A stretch of DNA of 33,377 nucleotides from Gemmiger formicilis (GCF_900167555.1 NZ_FUYF01000022.1:1-33377), one strand, 5' to 3'. Counted from the stretch's first letter, positions 6,785-15,112 are shown. Notes: generated by a model from the sequence alone, not told the origin. Numbers and translations are program-made.

Positions 6785-9121
6785 TTACTCCCTTTTCTCA
6801 GACGGGTTGGTCGACATCAGTTTATAGAGCTTTGTATCCTTCGGGAAGGAATTGGTGAATGGAACAATATTGCCCGCGCAGCGAATCAGCCCGCAGCCTG
6901 CGGGGACATTGGTGACATAGCCAAGCTGGTTGTCGGAGATGTTCAACAGTTTCGCCAGTTCCGCGCGGTCTGTGGCGCTCTGGTTCAGCATTACCAGAAA
7001 CTCCGAGTTGGCCAGCATCAGACGGGCGGTATCGGAGCGCAGCAGTTCGTCCACATTCTGCGTCAGCCCGGTCACAAGTCCGTTGTACTTGCGGATGCGC
7101 TTCCACAGCTTGTAGAAAAAATTCGCGCTGTACTCATAGCGGAACAAAATGTAAAACTCATCGCAGAAAATCCACGTTCTGCGGCCTTTCTTCCAATTCT
7201 GAATGACGCGGTTATAAATGGCATCCAGCGTCACCAGCATCCCCAGCGGCATAAGCTGCTCGCCCAGTTCGCGGATATCGTAGGCGATGATCCGCGCCTG
7301 TGTGTCCACATTGGTGTGCCGGGCAAAGGTGTTCAGTGTGCCGGTAATGAACAACTCGGACGAAAGCGCCAGCCCCTGTGCTTCGGGTTCGGGCTGCATC
7401 TGAAGCAGACGGTAAAAGTCCTGCAGTGTAGGCGGTGTGCCTTGGTAGCCGTTGCGGATGTAGGGCAGGTACACCTGCTCGGTGCAGCGACCGAGGATGG
7501 ACTTTTCTTTCGCGGTCACCATGCCATCACCGATGAGCTGCTCGAACAGCGACAGCACAAACTCCGACTTGCTGACGATGGGATTGCGCTCATCACCGTA
7601 GGCGCGGTCCATGTCCAGCGCGTTGATGTGGGTATCGGACGTAGCCGAAATGCGGATGACCTCGCCGCCGAGGGCTTCGGTCAGATAGCCGAACTCACTT
7701 TCCGGGTCGAGGATGAGGATGTCATCCTCGGTGGAGAGTGCGATCTGCACGATTTCTTCCTTGGCGCTCATGCTCTTGCCGGAGCCGGACACGCCCAAAC
7801 GGAAACTGTTGCCGTTCAGCAGCAAGCGGCGATCTGCCACGATCATATTTTTGCTGACGGCGTTCTGCCCGTAGTACAGACCGTTCGGCTGCATGATTTC
7901 CTGTGCGCGGAACGGAATCAGCACGGCGGTGCTTTCGGTGGTAAGGGTTCGCAGGGCTTGGATTTTCCGCAGTCCATACGGCAGCACCGTGTCCAGACCG
8001 TCCTTCTGCTGCCAGCGCAGCGTGGAAAGCTGACATAGGTGCTTACGCGCCGTGGAGTAGAGCGTTTCGGTGTCGCTGTCGAGCTGCTCTTTGCTGTCAG
8101 CCAGATGCACGAGTGTCACAAGGCCGAACATCATGCGCTGGTCGCGAGTCGTCAGGTCGTCGAGCATCTCCTTGGTTTCCTTGCGCTGCAACTCCATATC
8201 GTATGGAATCGTGGCAGTAAAATTGTTGTTGGCGTTCTGGCGGCGCTGCCAGTTGGCGACATTCGTTTCCACGCCCAGCAACGTACTTTGCAGCTGGCGG
8301 GCAGCTTCGTCCGTAGGCACCGGCAGGATGTCGATGGACAGCATCAAATCGCGGTCAAGGTCGCAGAGTTCCGACACAAAGCTGTCCTTGATGTAGCTCG
8401 CGTAGTCCTGCAAGTACAGCACCCTGCCATACCGGGCATCCAGCTTAAAATGGTCGGCGGCAAATTCCATGCTGTCGGGGCAGAACCAATCTTTGAAATG
8501 CTGGCCGCGTTTGGCGTGTTCGTGGATATTGAACTCCGCCGCAGCCTGTTCCCCTGCTTTGAAAAAGTCGCGGAAAATATGCAGGCGCTCGTTCAGCGTC
8601 AGTTCGGTTGCCACCGAGGAAAGCTGTGCAAGGTGCGTCACCAGATCCGTGCCAACGCGGGCAAAGTAGCTGCGGGCTTCGTCTGCATTGCGTTTTACCA
8701 CGCTCACGGTCAAGTAGCGTTCCCGCACAATGCTGTTGCTGGTGCCGGTCACTTGGGCGGTCAGCATCTGGTTGAACTCATGGCGGTATTCGTCCAGACC
8801 ATCATCCTTGTCGGGCAGCAGGACGCTGCGCTCGAACTCGGCCTTATTGATGCGGCGGTTGTAAATCGTGATTTTGGCCGATGCGCCGGAGTCGAGAGCA
8901 TTCAGCAGTTCCGAGTAATCAAGGAACATACTGGTTTTGTCCTCTTTGCCGGCGATAGCATAGTTGATGTCGGTAAACGACCACGTCTTGGAATACTGGT
9001 TGCCGACTTGGAAAATCCCATCCGCAAAGATGCGGCGGATGGGAATGGCATCCTGCACACTGCGCGGAATACGGAACTTTTCGCGTTCCATCTTCTGCGC
9101 TTTCGACAGGGTTTTAATCAA
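6785..9121 (-). CDS. virB4: VirB4-family type IV secretion ATPase
   Basis: The 778-residue product is a full-length VirB4/TraE-type ATPase, the conserved energiser of conjugative type IV secretion at the inner face of the membrane. The C-terminal ATPase domain shows Walker A GVSGSGKS (about residue 440) and Walker B WIFCDEF (about residue 650). The N-terminal half has the usual CagE/TrbE-like region. The start is TTG at 9121, four bases overlapping the PrgI stop and preceded by GAGGA at good spacing; an ATG ten codons later is the alternative. Order PrgI-VirB4-M23 is that of Tn1549-like elements. No internal damage is seen. Confidence 0.95.
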   Translation of the reverse strand: MIKTLSKAQKMEREKFRIPRSVQDAIPIRRIFADGIFQVGNQYSKTWSFTDINYAIAGKEDKTSMFLDYSELLNALDSGASAKITIYNRRINKAEFERSVLLPDKDDGLDEYRHEFNQMLTAQVTGTSNSIVRERYLTVSVVKRNADEARSYFARVGTDLVTHLAQLSSVATELTLNERLHIFRDFFKAGEQAAAEFNIHEHAKRGQHFKDWFCPDSMEFAADHFKLDARYGRVLYLQDYASYIKDSFVSELCDLDRDLMLSIDILPVPTDEAARQLQSTLLGVETNVANWQRRQNANNNFTATIPYDMELQRKETKEMLDDLTTRDQRMMFGLVTLVHLADSKEQLDSDTETLYSTARKHLCQLSTLRWQQKDGLDTVLPYGLRKIQALRTLTTESTAVLIPFRAQEIMQPNGLYYGQNAVSKNMIVADRRLLLNGNSFRLGVSGSGKSMSAKEEIVQIALSTEDDILILDPESEFGYLTEALGGEVIRISATSDTHINALDMDRAYGDERNPIVSKSEFVLSLFEQLIGDGMVTAKEKSILGRCTEQVYLPYIRNGYQGTPPTLQDFYRLLQMQPEPEAQGLALSSELFITGTLNTFARHTNVDTQARIIAYDIRELGEQLMPLGMLVTLDAIYNRVIQNWKKGRRTWIFCDEFYILFRYEYSANFFYKLWKRIRKYNGLVTGLTQNVDELLRSDTARLMLANSEFLVMLNQSATDRAELAKLLNISDNQLGYVTNVPAGCGLIRCAGNIVPFTNSFPKDTKLYKLMSTNPSEKRE

Positions 9122-9516
9122 GCGGTTTCCTCGCTGTCATGGGTGTTTTTCTTCATAGGCAAACCTCTCTTTCGTTTCATGCCCGCACGGATGGCGGGCC
9201 GCATGGCTTCGTAGTAGTAACTGTCGGACTTGAACACAAGGCGTTTCGGGCATAGGATTTCAGATTTGAACCACGCCCAAAGCACCTGTTCGGCGGTCAT
9301 GCCGTGGTATGTAAAGAACCCGCAGGCGGCAAACGGCGCAGCACCTAAAATGCACATCCAACCGATTTCCTCGGTGCCGACATACGGCTGCAAGGCAAAG
9401 TAGATGCCTACTGCCACGCCGACCGCCAGCACCGAGCAAATAAACTGCCTGGTGTTCAGCCCGAAAAAGATATTTTCGTGGTAGTCGCGGACTTCTTTCG
9501 GTATTTTGATTTCTAT
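9118..9516 (-). CDS. prgI: PrgI family conjugation membrane protein, with apparent ATA start
   Basis: The protein has two hydrophobic segments and the family signature GMTAEQ..WAW.KSEIL.PKRL. PrgI proteins pair with VirB4 in Gram-positive type IV channels. The conserved start, IEIKIPKEVRDYHENIFFGL, is fully encoded upstream of the first GTG (9432), so that GTG would delete family-conserved residues. In this frame the only codon correctly placed after the GGAAGG ribosome site is ATA at 9516-9514, where relatives would be expected to have ATG. The nearby ATG at 9523 is in another frame. The length from ATA is 132 residues. Expression may be weak unless ATA is used. It overlaps virB4 by 4 bases. 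Confidence 0.85.
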   Translation of the reverse strand: MEIKIPKEVRDYHENIFFGLNTRQFICSVLAVGVAVGIYFALQPYVGTEEIGWMCILGAAPFAACGFFTYHGMTAEQVLWAWFKSEILCPKRLVFKSDSYYYEAMRPAIRAGMKRKRGLPMKKNTHDSEETA

Positions 9517-9546
9517 ACTGCATTCCTTCCTTCTTTAATAAATAGG

Positions 9547-9575
9547 TTGAATTTATCCTATAATTCGTGTATACT
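9547..9575 (+). promoter_or_regulatory. Promoter and operator-like repeat of the phd-doc operon
   Basis: TTGAAT (9547-9552), a 17-base spacer and TATACT (9570-9575) form a good sigma-A promoter. The -10 box lies inside GTATA-C-TATAC (9569-9579), an inverted repeat fitting autorepression by the antitoxin, as is known for Phd. AAAGGAGG follows before the ATG. Confidence 0.7.
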
Positions 9576-9598
9576 ATACTCAAAGGAGGCGTTGAATT

Positions 9599-9841
9599 AT
9601 GGTTATTAACACAGACAATCTTGTATCCATCACGGAGGCCAACCAGAATTTTTCCCGTGTAGCACGGATGGTTGATGAGAACGGCGCGGCGGTCATCTTA
9701 AAGAATAATGTCCCGCGTTATGTCCTTATGGAGTTCAGCCAAGTCGAGGACGAGCAACAGGCTAAAGACGAGGATATTCTCGAAATCTCCAAGCGCCTGA
9801 TTGCCAAAAACAAGCAAGCCTATGAGGTGCTTGCCAAATGA
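9599..9841 (+). CDS. phd: Phd/YefM family antitoxin
   Basis: This 80-residue protein has the Phd/YefM N-terminal DNA-binding fold, with the motif SITEANQNFSRVARMVDENG and the strand AVILKNNVPRYVLM. The charged helical C-terminus would wrap the toxin. It should neutralise Doc and repress its own promoter at 9547-9575. A strong AAAGGAGG site precedes the ATG. Its stop overlaps the doc start by 4 bases. The pair lies on the plus strand between trbL and prgI, so it is a self-contained insertion in the transfer operon. Confidence 0.92.
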   Translation: MVINTDNLVSITEANQNFSRVARMVDENGAAVILKNNVPRYVLMEFSQVEDEQQAKDEDILEISKRLIAKNKQAYEVLAK

Positions 9842-10215
9842 AAACGCTGAGCAAGGAGCAGGTGTTAAAACTGCACAATACCCTGCTGGAAGCATTTGGT
9901 GGTACTGCCGGTGTCCGTGACGATGGATTATTGGAATCTGCTTTGAATGCGCCTTTTGCCACATTCGGCGGGCAGTATCTATATCCATCCGTGCAGGCAA
10001 AGGCGGCACAGCTTGGATTTGGCTTAGTCTGCAATCACCCATTCGTGGATGGCAACAAGCGCATCGGCGCCCACGTTATGCTGGTTTTTCTGGCAATTAA
10101 CGGAATTGAACTTGACTACACGCAGGAAGAACTGATTGACATTATTTTGCAAATTGCAAGCGGTCGTGCAAAGGCAGCGGATTTGCTGGAATGGATTCTC
10201 TATCATCAGGCATAA
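9838..10215 (+). CDS. doc: Doc toxin (Fic-fold kinase)
   Basis: This 125-residue protein carries the Doc/Fic motif HPFVDGNKRIG at about residues 67-77, the phosphate-binding loop with its catalytic histidine. Doc of phage P1 phosphorylates elongation factor Tu and halts translation; the same activity is inferred here. Length and the flanking text (LRDDGLLESAL-like start, PSVQAKAAQLGFGL) are normal for the family, so the toxin looks intact. It is translationally coupled to phd and followed by a terminator. It should act as an addiction module that penalises loss of the ICE. Confidence 0.93.
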   Translation: MKTLSKEQVLKLHNTLLEAFGGTAGVRDDGLLESALNAPFATFGGQYLYPSVQAKAAQLGFGLVCNHPFVDGNKRIGAHVMLVFLAINGIELDYTQEELIDIILQIASGRAKAADLLEWILYHQA

Positions 10216-10220
10216 TATTT

Positions 10221-10249
10221 GCGGCGCACCATAATGGTGCGTCGCTTTT
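10221..10249 (+). terminator. Rho-independent terminator after doc
   Basis: GCGGCGCACCA (10221-10231) pairs with TGGTGCGTCGC with one mismatch and is followed by TTTTGCTTT. There is no T tract on the minus strand, so transcription of the transfer genes from the right can pass. Confidence 0.75.
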
Positions 10250-10252
10250 GCT

Positions 10253-11089
10253 TTACAACCCCATAATTTCTTTCACGATGCGGTCACAGCCCTTAATGGC
10301 TCCCACCAGCACCAGCAGGTTAAACGCCAGTTCCCCAACATAGGTCCAGACAGCCGTCACCACAGATGCACCGGTATCCACGGCGGGCGGGCTGGACGAG
10401 ATGGCGGAAAAAATAATGCAGGACAAGGCAATCACCACGCCCTGCAAACAGACCCCTGCATAACTGCGGATGAAGTTTTTGCCGACGCTGCTGGTAGGCT
10501 CACCCGCAAAGGTAGCCAGCGGAATCGGTGCAATGGCGGCATACATCCACAGGCTGAACATTCTGCCGTAGACCGTGAGAATCATGGTAAAAGATAAAAC
10601 CGTAATCAGCAGCCCGCCGATCAGCGTGACCGCCCACAGCGGAATACTATCCCAAAAGCCCACGTTGTTGATGGCGTCGATCAACTCCTGTGGCAGCGAT
10701 ACGCTGCTCATGCCGGAGCTGCCCGATTGGGTGATGATGGTGGACACCATGCCCTGCACGATGGAGAAAACCGCCAGCATCAATTCCAGCCCATACGTTA
10801 CCGCGCCCTTGGCCAGCGCAAAGCGGATGAACAGTTTGAGGGCGTGTTCGGGCTTTTTGACTTCCACAAAGCTGCCGCAGGTTTTCATGACGCCCACGGC
10901 AAAAAACAGCACGAGCAGCCCATAGCCGATTGCCTGCAAAGCGCCGTGAATGCCGGTCATCACGCCCCAGACCTGCCCGCCCTTGAAGGTTTGCGGGCTT
11001 TCGGTCAGCAGCGACCAAATCTCCGCCAACTTGTCGTTCCATGTGGAGAGTGCGGCGTTTAAGTTGCTGACGATCCAAGACTCACCCAC
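10253..11089 (-). CDS. TrbL/VirB6-like conjugal transfer membrane protein
   Basis: The 278-residue product has five or more hydrophobic segments (roughly residues 48-70, 85-115, 150-178, 180-205, 215-235 and 250-270). An amphipathic N-terminus and polar loops complete the layout of the TrbL/VirB6-like channel component of Tn1549-type ICEs. It should form the inner-membrane pore of the transfer apparatus. The start is GTG at 11089 after AAAGGTGGTGATG; the ATG just upstream is out of frame and closes at once. It follows the Maff2-like gene by 33 bases. It is separated from prgI downstream by the plus-strand phd-doc insertion. Confidence 0.85.
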   Translation of the reverse strand: MGESWIVSNLNAALSTWNDKLAEIWSLLTESPQTFKGGQVWGVMTGIHGALQAIGYGLLVLFFAVGVMKTCGSFVEVKKPEHALKLFIRFALAKGAVTYGLELMLAVFSIVQGMVSTIITQSGSSGMSSVSLPQELIDAINNVGFWDSIPLWAVTLIGGLLITVLSFTMILTVYGRMFSLWMYAAIAPIPLATFAGEPTSSVGKNFIRSYAGVCLQGVVIALSCIIFSAISSSPPAVDTGASVVTAVWTYVGELAFNLLVLVGAIKGCDRIVKEIMGL

Positions 11090-11122
11090 AGGGCATCACC
11101 ACCTTTCCTCTTGGTGCTGCCC

Positions 11123-11443
11123 TCACGCGGTAATGAGGTCGAGGATTTCTTTGGCGAACGTGATAACCAGCCCACCGGCCAGCGTCAGAAAACCTTGACT
11201 GCGCTGGCTGGGGTCGTGGCTCTGCAAGGACAGGCCGACCTGCACGATGCCCCACCCCAGCAGGATAAGGCCCACCGCGCGGATCAGCGAAAAGATGAAT
11301 GTGGAGAGGTTCTCCACGACCACCAGCGGGTCATCTGCGGCAAAGGCGGGCAGGGCAAAAACAATGCCGCACACCATGACGGCGTACAGCATAAACAGGC
11401 TGCGAGAAATTTTTACGGATTTTTTGTTGTTATTCAGCTTCAT
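11123..11443 (-). CDS. Maff2/TrbC-like small membrane protein
   Basis: This 106-residue protein has a signal-like N-terminal segment (about residues 16-36, ending ALPAFAA) and a second hydrophobic segment in the middle. A conserved-looking block QVGLSLQSHDPSQRSQGFLTLAGGL follows. It matches the small Maff2/TrbC-type proteins encoded between VirD4 and the TrbL-like protein in Tn1549-family ICEs. A structural role in the transfer channel (VirB2/TrbC-like) is inferred from position and topology. AGGAGGCCCAA precedes the ATG, which overlaps the virD4 stop by 4 bases. Confidence 0.85.
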   Translation of the reverse strand: MKLNNNKKSVKISRSLFMLYAVMVCGIVFALPAFAADDPLVVVENLSTFIFSLIRAVGLILLGWGIVQVGLSLQSHDPSQRSQGFLTLAGGLVITFAKEILDLITA

Positions 11444-13230
11444 TTGGGCCTCCTAATTCTTTGTATGGTTGGCTTCATTTCTGCGGCTTCGGCGGGCAGA
11501 AAATCGTCCATATCCAGCAGTTCGTAATTGTCGGGTGCGCCGGGCAGATCGTCCCGCGCATTGTCGGCGGCTGTGTAGTCGTAAGGGGCTGCGCCGCCGT
11601 CCTCGGTGCAGCGGATGTTGGGATGCTTGAGCAGGTTATATTTGTAGTCCACCACCGGGCGCTCCCCTCGGATGAACAGGATGCATTTGCTGTTGTCCAG
11701 CAGCCGCACCTCGTCCGGGGTCATAAGATCGCGCCCGGATTGCTGGTGGTTGATGCTGTAACTGCCGCTGCGTCCCTTGCTTTGGTTATAGCTGGTGGTG
11801 GAGATGGTTTCCTTGCCCAGCAGTTCCGAAACATACTTGTGGGTTTCTTTCTCGGTGCCGCCGAGATAGAGAAACTCGTCGCACAGACCGACCAGCGATT
11901 CCCAATCGTCCTTGTACATGGCTTTGAGCTGCGCCATGTTCTGCACGATGATGGAACAGAAAATTGCGCGGGAACGCATGGTGGCCAACGCCGACAAAAA
12001 GGTATCTTTTGGCAAGGAAATATTGGCGTACTCGTCCATAAGGCAATGCACAGGCACAGGCAAACGACCTTTGTGTATGCGGTCGGCTTGGCGATACAGC
12101 GTTTGGATGAGTTGTGTGTAAATCATGCCGACCAGATAATTGAGCGACTTATCCGAGTCCGGGATGCAGCAGAACAGCGCAATTTTGCGCTCGCCCAATT
12201 CCTGCAAATGCAGCTCGTCCGTCATCGTCAGCTTGGCAATGGACGGCAGATTGAACGCGGCAAGGCGCACACCCACGCTGACCAAAATGGACTTGGCGGT
12301 CTTGCCAGCCGCTTGTTTGAAAATGCGGTACTGCTTACAAGCGATGCTGTCGGGTTCACGCATTTCCAAGCGCTCGAACAAGATGTCCAGCGGGGATTGG
12401 TAGTTGTCATCGTCCTCGTGGACTTCGGCGGCGGCTATCATCTCCATCACCATCGGGAAGTTTTGTTCTTCGGGCGGGGCCTCGTGCAGCAGGTACAACA
12501 TAAGGGCTTGGAGCAGCGCAGTTTCGGACTTTTCCCAGAAGGGGTCGCTGCTTTTTGAATGTGATGGTGTGGTGTTTTGAATCAGATTTTCAATCAAGGT
12601 CAGCACTTCACGGTCATCATGCACATACACAAACGGGTTGTAACAGAACGATGCAGCGGGATTTATGAGGTCGAACACGATAACCTCATAGCCCTTTTCT
12701 TTTAACAAATTGCCGGTCTTACGCAAAATTTCGGCCTTTGGATCTGTAATTACCATAGAGCAGGCACATTCCAGTACATTCGGCACACCGTAGGTGCGCG
12801 TTTTGCCTGCACCGGAGCCGCCGACGATGAGGATATTGGTGTTGTGCTTGTGCTTATAGCCGTCGATTCCAATGTAGAAATGCTGCGTCAGCAGCAGATT
12901 CGGTCCGCGCTTATCCATGTAGAACTTATTCAGCCGGAACACATCGCCCCAAGCCGCCGAGCCATGCTCCGCACCGGGGCGGGTGTTCTTCTGATCCGAC
13001 ACAGCCACGATAAGCACTACCGCGTAAATCACCGTAAACACAAGCAAAAAGCGCGGGCTGTCTTGACTCCACGCCAACGCAAACGGCTCTGCCAGTGCGC
13101 TGTTCAGCGCATCCAGCAGAGCCGTTATTTTCATGCCCGGCTGCCAGCGGCAAGCCACCGCCAGCGCCGCCCACCAGACAATAGGCAACGGCAGCAGCCA
13201 AACCCACCAAGGATTCTTTCTTCCCGGCGT
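11440..13230 (-). CDS. virD4: VirD4-family coupling protein, with apparent ACG start
   Basis: This is a type IV coupling ATPase that brings the relaxase-DNA complex to the channel. N-terminal hydrophobic segments (about residues 8-25 and 47-67) precede the cytoplasmic ATPase, which has Walker A GGSGAGKT (about residue 137) and Walker B CLMDEYAN (about residue 396). The conserved N-terminus PGRKNPWWVWLLPLP is encoded upstream of the first ordinary start (TTG 13188). No ATG, GTG or TTG lies in frame between the preceding gene's TAG and that text. ACG at 13230 sits 9 bases after AAAGG. The upstream DUF4240 gene is in the same frame, separated only by its TAG. The length from ACG is 596 residues. 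Confidence 0.92.
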   Translation of the reverse strand, partial: TPGRKNPWWVWLLPLPIVWWAALAVACRWQPGMKITALLDALNSALAEPFALAWSQDSPRFLLVFTVIYAVVLIVAVSDQKNTRPGAEHGSAAWGDVFRLNKFYMDKRGPNLLLTQHFYIGIDGYKHKHNTNILIVGGSGAGKTRTYGVPNVLECACSMVITDPKAEILRKTGNLLKEKGYEVIVFDLINPAASFCYNPFVYVHDDREVLTLIENLIQNTTPSHSKSSDPFWEKSETALLQALMLYLLHEAPPEEQNFPMVMEMIAAAEVHEDDDNYQSPLDILFERLEMREPDSIACKQYRIFKQAAGKTAKSILVSVGVRLAAFNLPSIAKLTMTDELHLQELGERKIALFCCIPDSDKSLNYLVGMIYTQLIQTLYRQADRIHKGRLPVPVHCLMDEYANISLPKDTFLSALATMRSRAIFCSIIVQNMAQLKAMYKDDWESLVGLCDEFLYLGGTEKETHKYVSELLGKETISTTSYNQSKGRSGSYSINHQQSGRDLMTPDEVRLLDNSKCILFIRGERPVVDYKYNLLKHPNIRCTEDGGAAPYDYTAADNARDDLPGAPDNYELLDMDDFLPAEAAEMKPTIQRIRRPK

Positions 13231-13236
13231 GGTAGG

Positions 13237-14040
13237 CTACCTTTCTTCGCCGCGATAGGGCGGGCGCTTTGTACGCTCAACATCCCATGCCTGACGCTTT
13301 CTCCACAACTTCGGCAAAACTACGGAAAAGTCCTGCGGCATACGTTCCGCCTTGATTTGCGGCAGATTTGCAAACAAATCGCTTTGCAGCGTTTTCCATG
13401 CAACTTTGTCGGGCATGTTTTGGGCATAGAATTTGTTGTAGCTGTATGCCAAGTCACTGACTTCAATGTAATGCTTAACTTCCGTCCGCAGCATTTGCCG
13501 TTCCCATTCGGTTTCCTGCGCACGGTGGGGCGCAAGCTGCTCCTGCATGATTGCCCGATTCAAATCGTCAGGCAATTTCAGCAGGGTTGGATACCTTCTG
13601 TGCAGTTCAGCGGCGATACCTGCTTTCTCAAAATAGGCGCGCAGCTTCTGCCCCGCGTAGGCATACCACGCCACATTCCCGCATCCCATCCACTCAGTAT
13701 CTCGGAACGGAATGTTGAGTGCCGCAAGGTTATCGGGATCAATCAGCGCCTGCCGATAAGCATCGTACCCCTGCATAATCAGCCAGTTACGGAAATCGGT
13801 AAATCTGTCATCCGAACTGCCGTCATTGATGACGCAGGCCGCCGCGGCCATTTTGGGAAAGTTGGCTTTATTGCGATAACTTTGCCATGCGCAATCAAAG
13901 CCGAGCAGTTCATCCTGCGGCAATTTGATGAGTTCCGTGTAAAGGAACTGGTTCACGGACGCTTCATCCTGCATATCCGCTTGGGCGCGGACTCGGTCAA
14001 TGATAGACCAGAATTTTTCCCATGTCATAGCCAGATTCAC
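13237..14040 (-). CDS. DUF4240 domain protein
   Basis: This 267-residue soluble protein has an N-terminal half (about residues 6-115, from MTWEKFWSIIDRVR to the DDRFTDFRNWLIMQG block) that resembles DUF4240. DUF4240 is a small helical domain of unknown function. The C-terminal half is helical and charged and I do not recognise it. A GTG start at 14040 overlaps the upstream gene's stop by 4 bases; the in-frame ATG four codons later (14028) is an alternative. No strong ribosome site is visible, so coupling is likely. It ends with TAG directly in frame with virD4. I do not recall DUF4240 as a core member of such transfer operons, so it may be cargo. Confidence 0.7.
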   Translation of the reverse strand: MNLAMTWEKFWSIIDRVRAQADMQDEASVNQFLYTELIKLPQDELLGFDCAWQSYRNKANFPKMAAAACVINDGSSDDRFTDFRNWLIMQGYDAYRQALIDPDNLAALNIPFRDTEWMGCGNVAWYAYAGQKLRAYFEKAGIAAELHRRYPTLLKLPDDLNRAIMQEQLAPHRAQETEWERQMLRTEVKHYIEVSDLAYSYNKFYAQNMPDKVAWKTLQSDLFANLPQIKAERMPQDFSVVLPKLWRKRQAWDVERTKRPPYRGEER

Positions 14041-14342
14041 CAGATAAACAGCGGCGTGTGGGCGTGGAGCAGCCGCGCGAGGGCATCATCCACGGCATCA
14101 GTGTAGCCGCCCTCAGCCAAGCGCCGGGTGCGCAGTTGGTTGAGGGCTGCTTTTGCCAGCCGATACTCTGCCGCTGACATCGTCAGCTTACCTCCTGCGG
14201 GCAAATCGTTCACCCGCAGGATTAGCCGCCCCGTTTCTTCGGCGCTGCCGCCGCGGGCGCGTTGACCGTAGTAGACATCGCCCAGCGCCCGGAGCAGGAT
14301 GCTTTTGTTGGCACGGTCAAGTTTCACTTTGCGTTCTGTCAT
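14037..14342 (-). CDS. Conserved-looking small protein in the transfer operon
   Basis: The 101-residue basic, helical protein begins MTERKVKLDRANKSILLRALG. The ATG at 14342 is chosen over an in-frame start nine codons upstream because AGGAGG lies 10 bases before it. It has no membrane segment or recognisable motif. It overlaps the DUF4240 start by 4 bases and follows pcfB after an 80-base gap. A DNA-binding or relaxosome accessory role would fit the charge and position, but nothing in the sequence proves it. Confidence 0.65.
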   Translation of the reverse strand: MTERKVKLDRANKSILLRALGDVYYGQRARGGSAEETGRLILRVNDLPAGGKLTMSAAEYRLAKAALNQLRTRRLAEGGYTDAVDDALARLLHAHTPLFIW

Positions 14343-14422
14343 TGTTTTTGCACCTCCTATCGCCAACATACCATAAGCATGGTCAAATAGCTATCCGTCA
14401 TTTGAAAACAAACAGAAAACAT

Positions 14423-15112
14423 TTACCGCACCTTTTCTTTGCGCCGGATTTTTACCGGCATCTTCGGCATACGGTCTTTCGGCGGCTCGACCTTGCGGCG
14501 CAGGTAGGCGGTAATATTCTGCAGTTCCATGCGAACGCTGGGGCGCTCACCCTTGGCTCGAAGCTGATCGGCGCGCGGCGACGGCGAGTTTGCAAAAGAT
14601 TTGCTGCTGTCGGAGAAAGGCTCGGACGGACTGGCGTTCTCCGAGCCCAGAGGAAAATCCACGGCGGGCGTGTCCTCGTGGTTGGGGGCTGCATTTTCCA
14701 AATTCTGCTGCACGGCATCGACCAGTTCTGCCGTACCGATGTCCACGACATCCAACTGTAATTTTTCAATGATACGGTTGGCCTTGGACGCATCGTCCTG
14801 CAAAATGGCGATTTCAATGTGGTCGGGGTCCATCTTGTCGCGGATGGGGCAAAACAGCAGACCATGCGCTTTGGCAGCACGGGCAAAATCATGCATACGG
14901 TCTTTGTCTACCGTGAAAAATTTCAGCGGTTTCTGTTCTTTCAGCAGCCGGATGAGGTGCGTTTTGCCGTGGGTCTTTTTGCTGTCATGCAGCACCGCCT
15001 GTGCGAAAATAAAGAAGTTTTTCGCAGCGGTGCCGGAGATGCGCAGGGCAAACTCCGCACCCTCCAGCGAGTAGCGGACGACCTGATCCGCAGGTTCGGA
15101 GCCGTAATTCAT
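14423..15112 (-). CDS. pcfB: PcfB family protein (DUF3801)
   Basis: The N-terminal ~140 residues, with FFIFAQAVLHDSKKTHGKTHL and LKFFTVDKDRMHDFARAAKAHG, match the PcfB/DUF3801 family of Gram-positive conjugative elements. The pCF10 member, PcfB, helps bring the processed DNA to the coupling protein. The C-terminal ~90 residues are a low-complexity Ser/Pro linker and a basic tail ending RRKEKVR. The ATG at 15112 overlaps the DUF4314 stop by 4 bases. Position between relaxase and coupling protein fits an adaptor role. Confidence 0.85.
   Translation of the reverse strand: MNYGSEPADQVVRYSLEGAEFALRISGTAAKNFFIFAQAVLHDSKKTHGKTHLIRLLKEQKPLKFFTVDKDRMHDFARAAKAHGLLFCPIRDKMDPDHIEIAILQDDASKANRIIEKLQLDVVDIGTAELVDAVQQNLENAAPNHEDTPAVDFPLGSENASPSEPFSDSSKSFANSPSPRADQLRAKGERPSVRMELQNITAYLRRKVEPPKDRMPKMPVKIRRKEKVR

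Noticed and set aside
6770-9214. Long plus-strand open frames of 422 and 391 codons opposite virB4
   Set aside because: They are antisense shadows of the GC-rich virB4 and prgI genes: no recognisable domains, and their codon pattern mirrors the real genes.
9260-9523. ATG-started frame MQYRNQNTERS as the PrgI start
   Set aside because: It is in a different frame from the PrgI domain and its ATG touches the ribosome site; the conserved N-terminus is read in the ATA frame.
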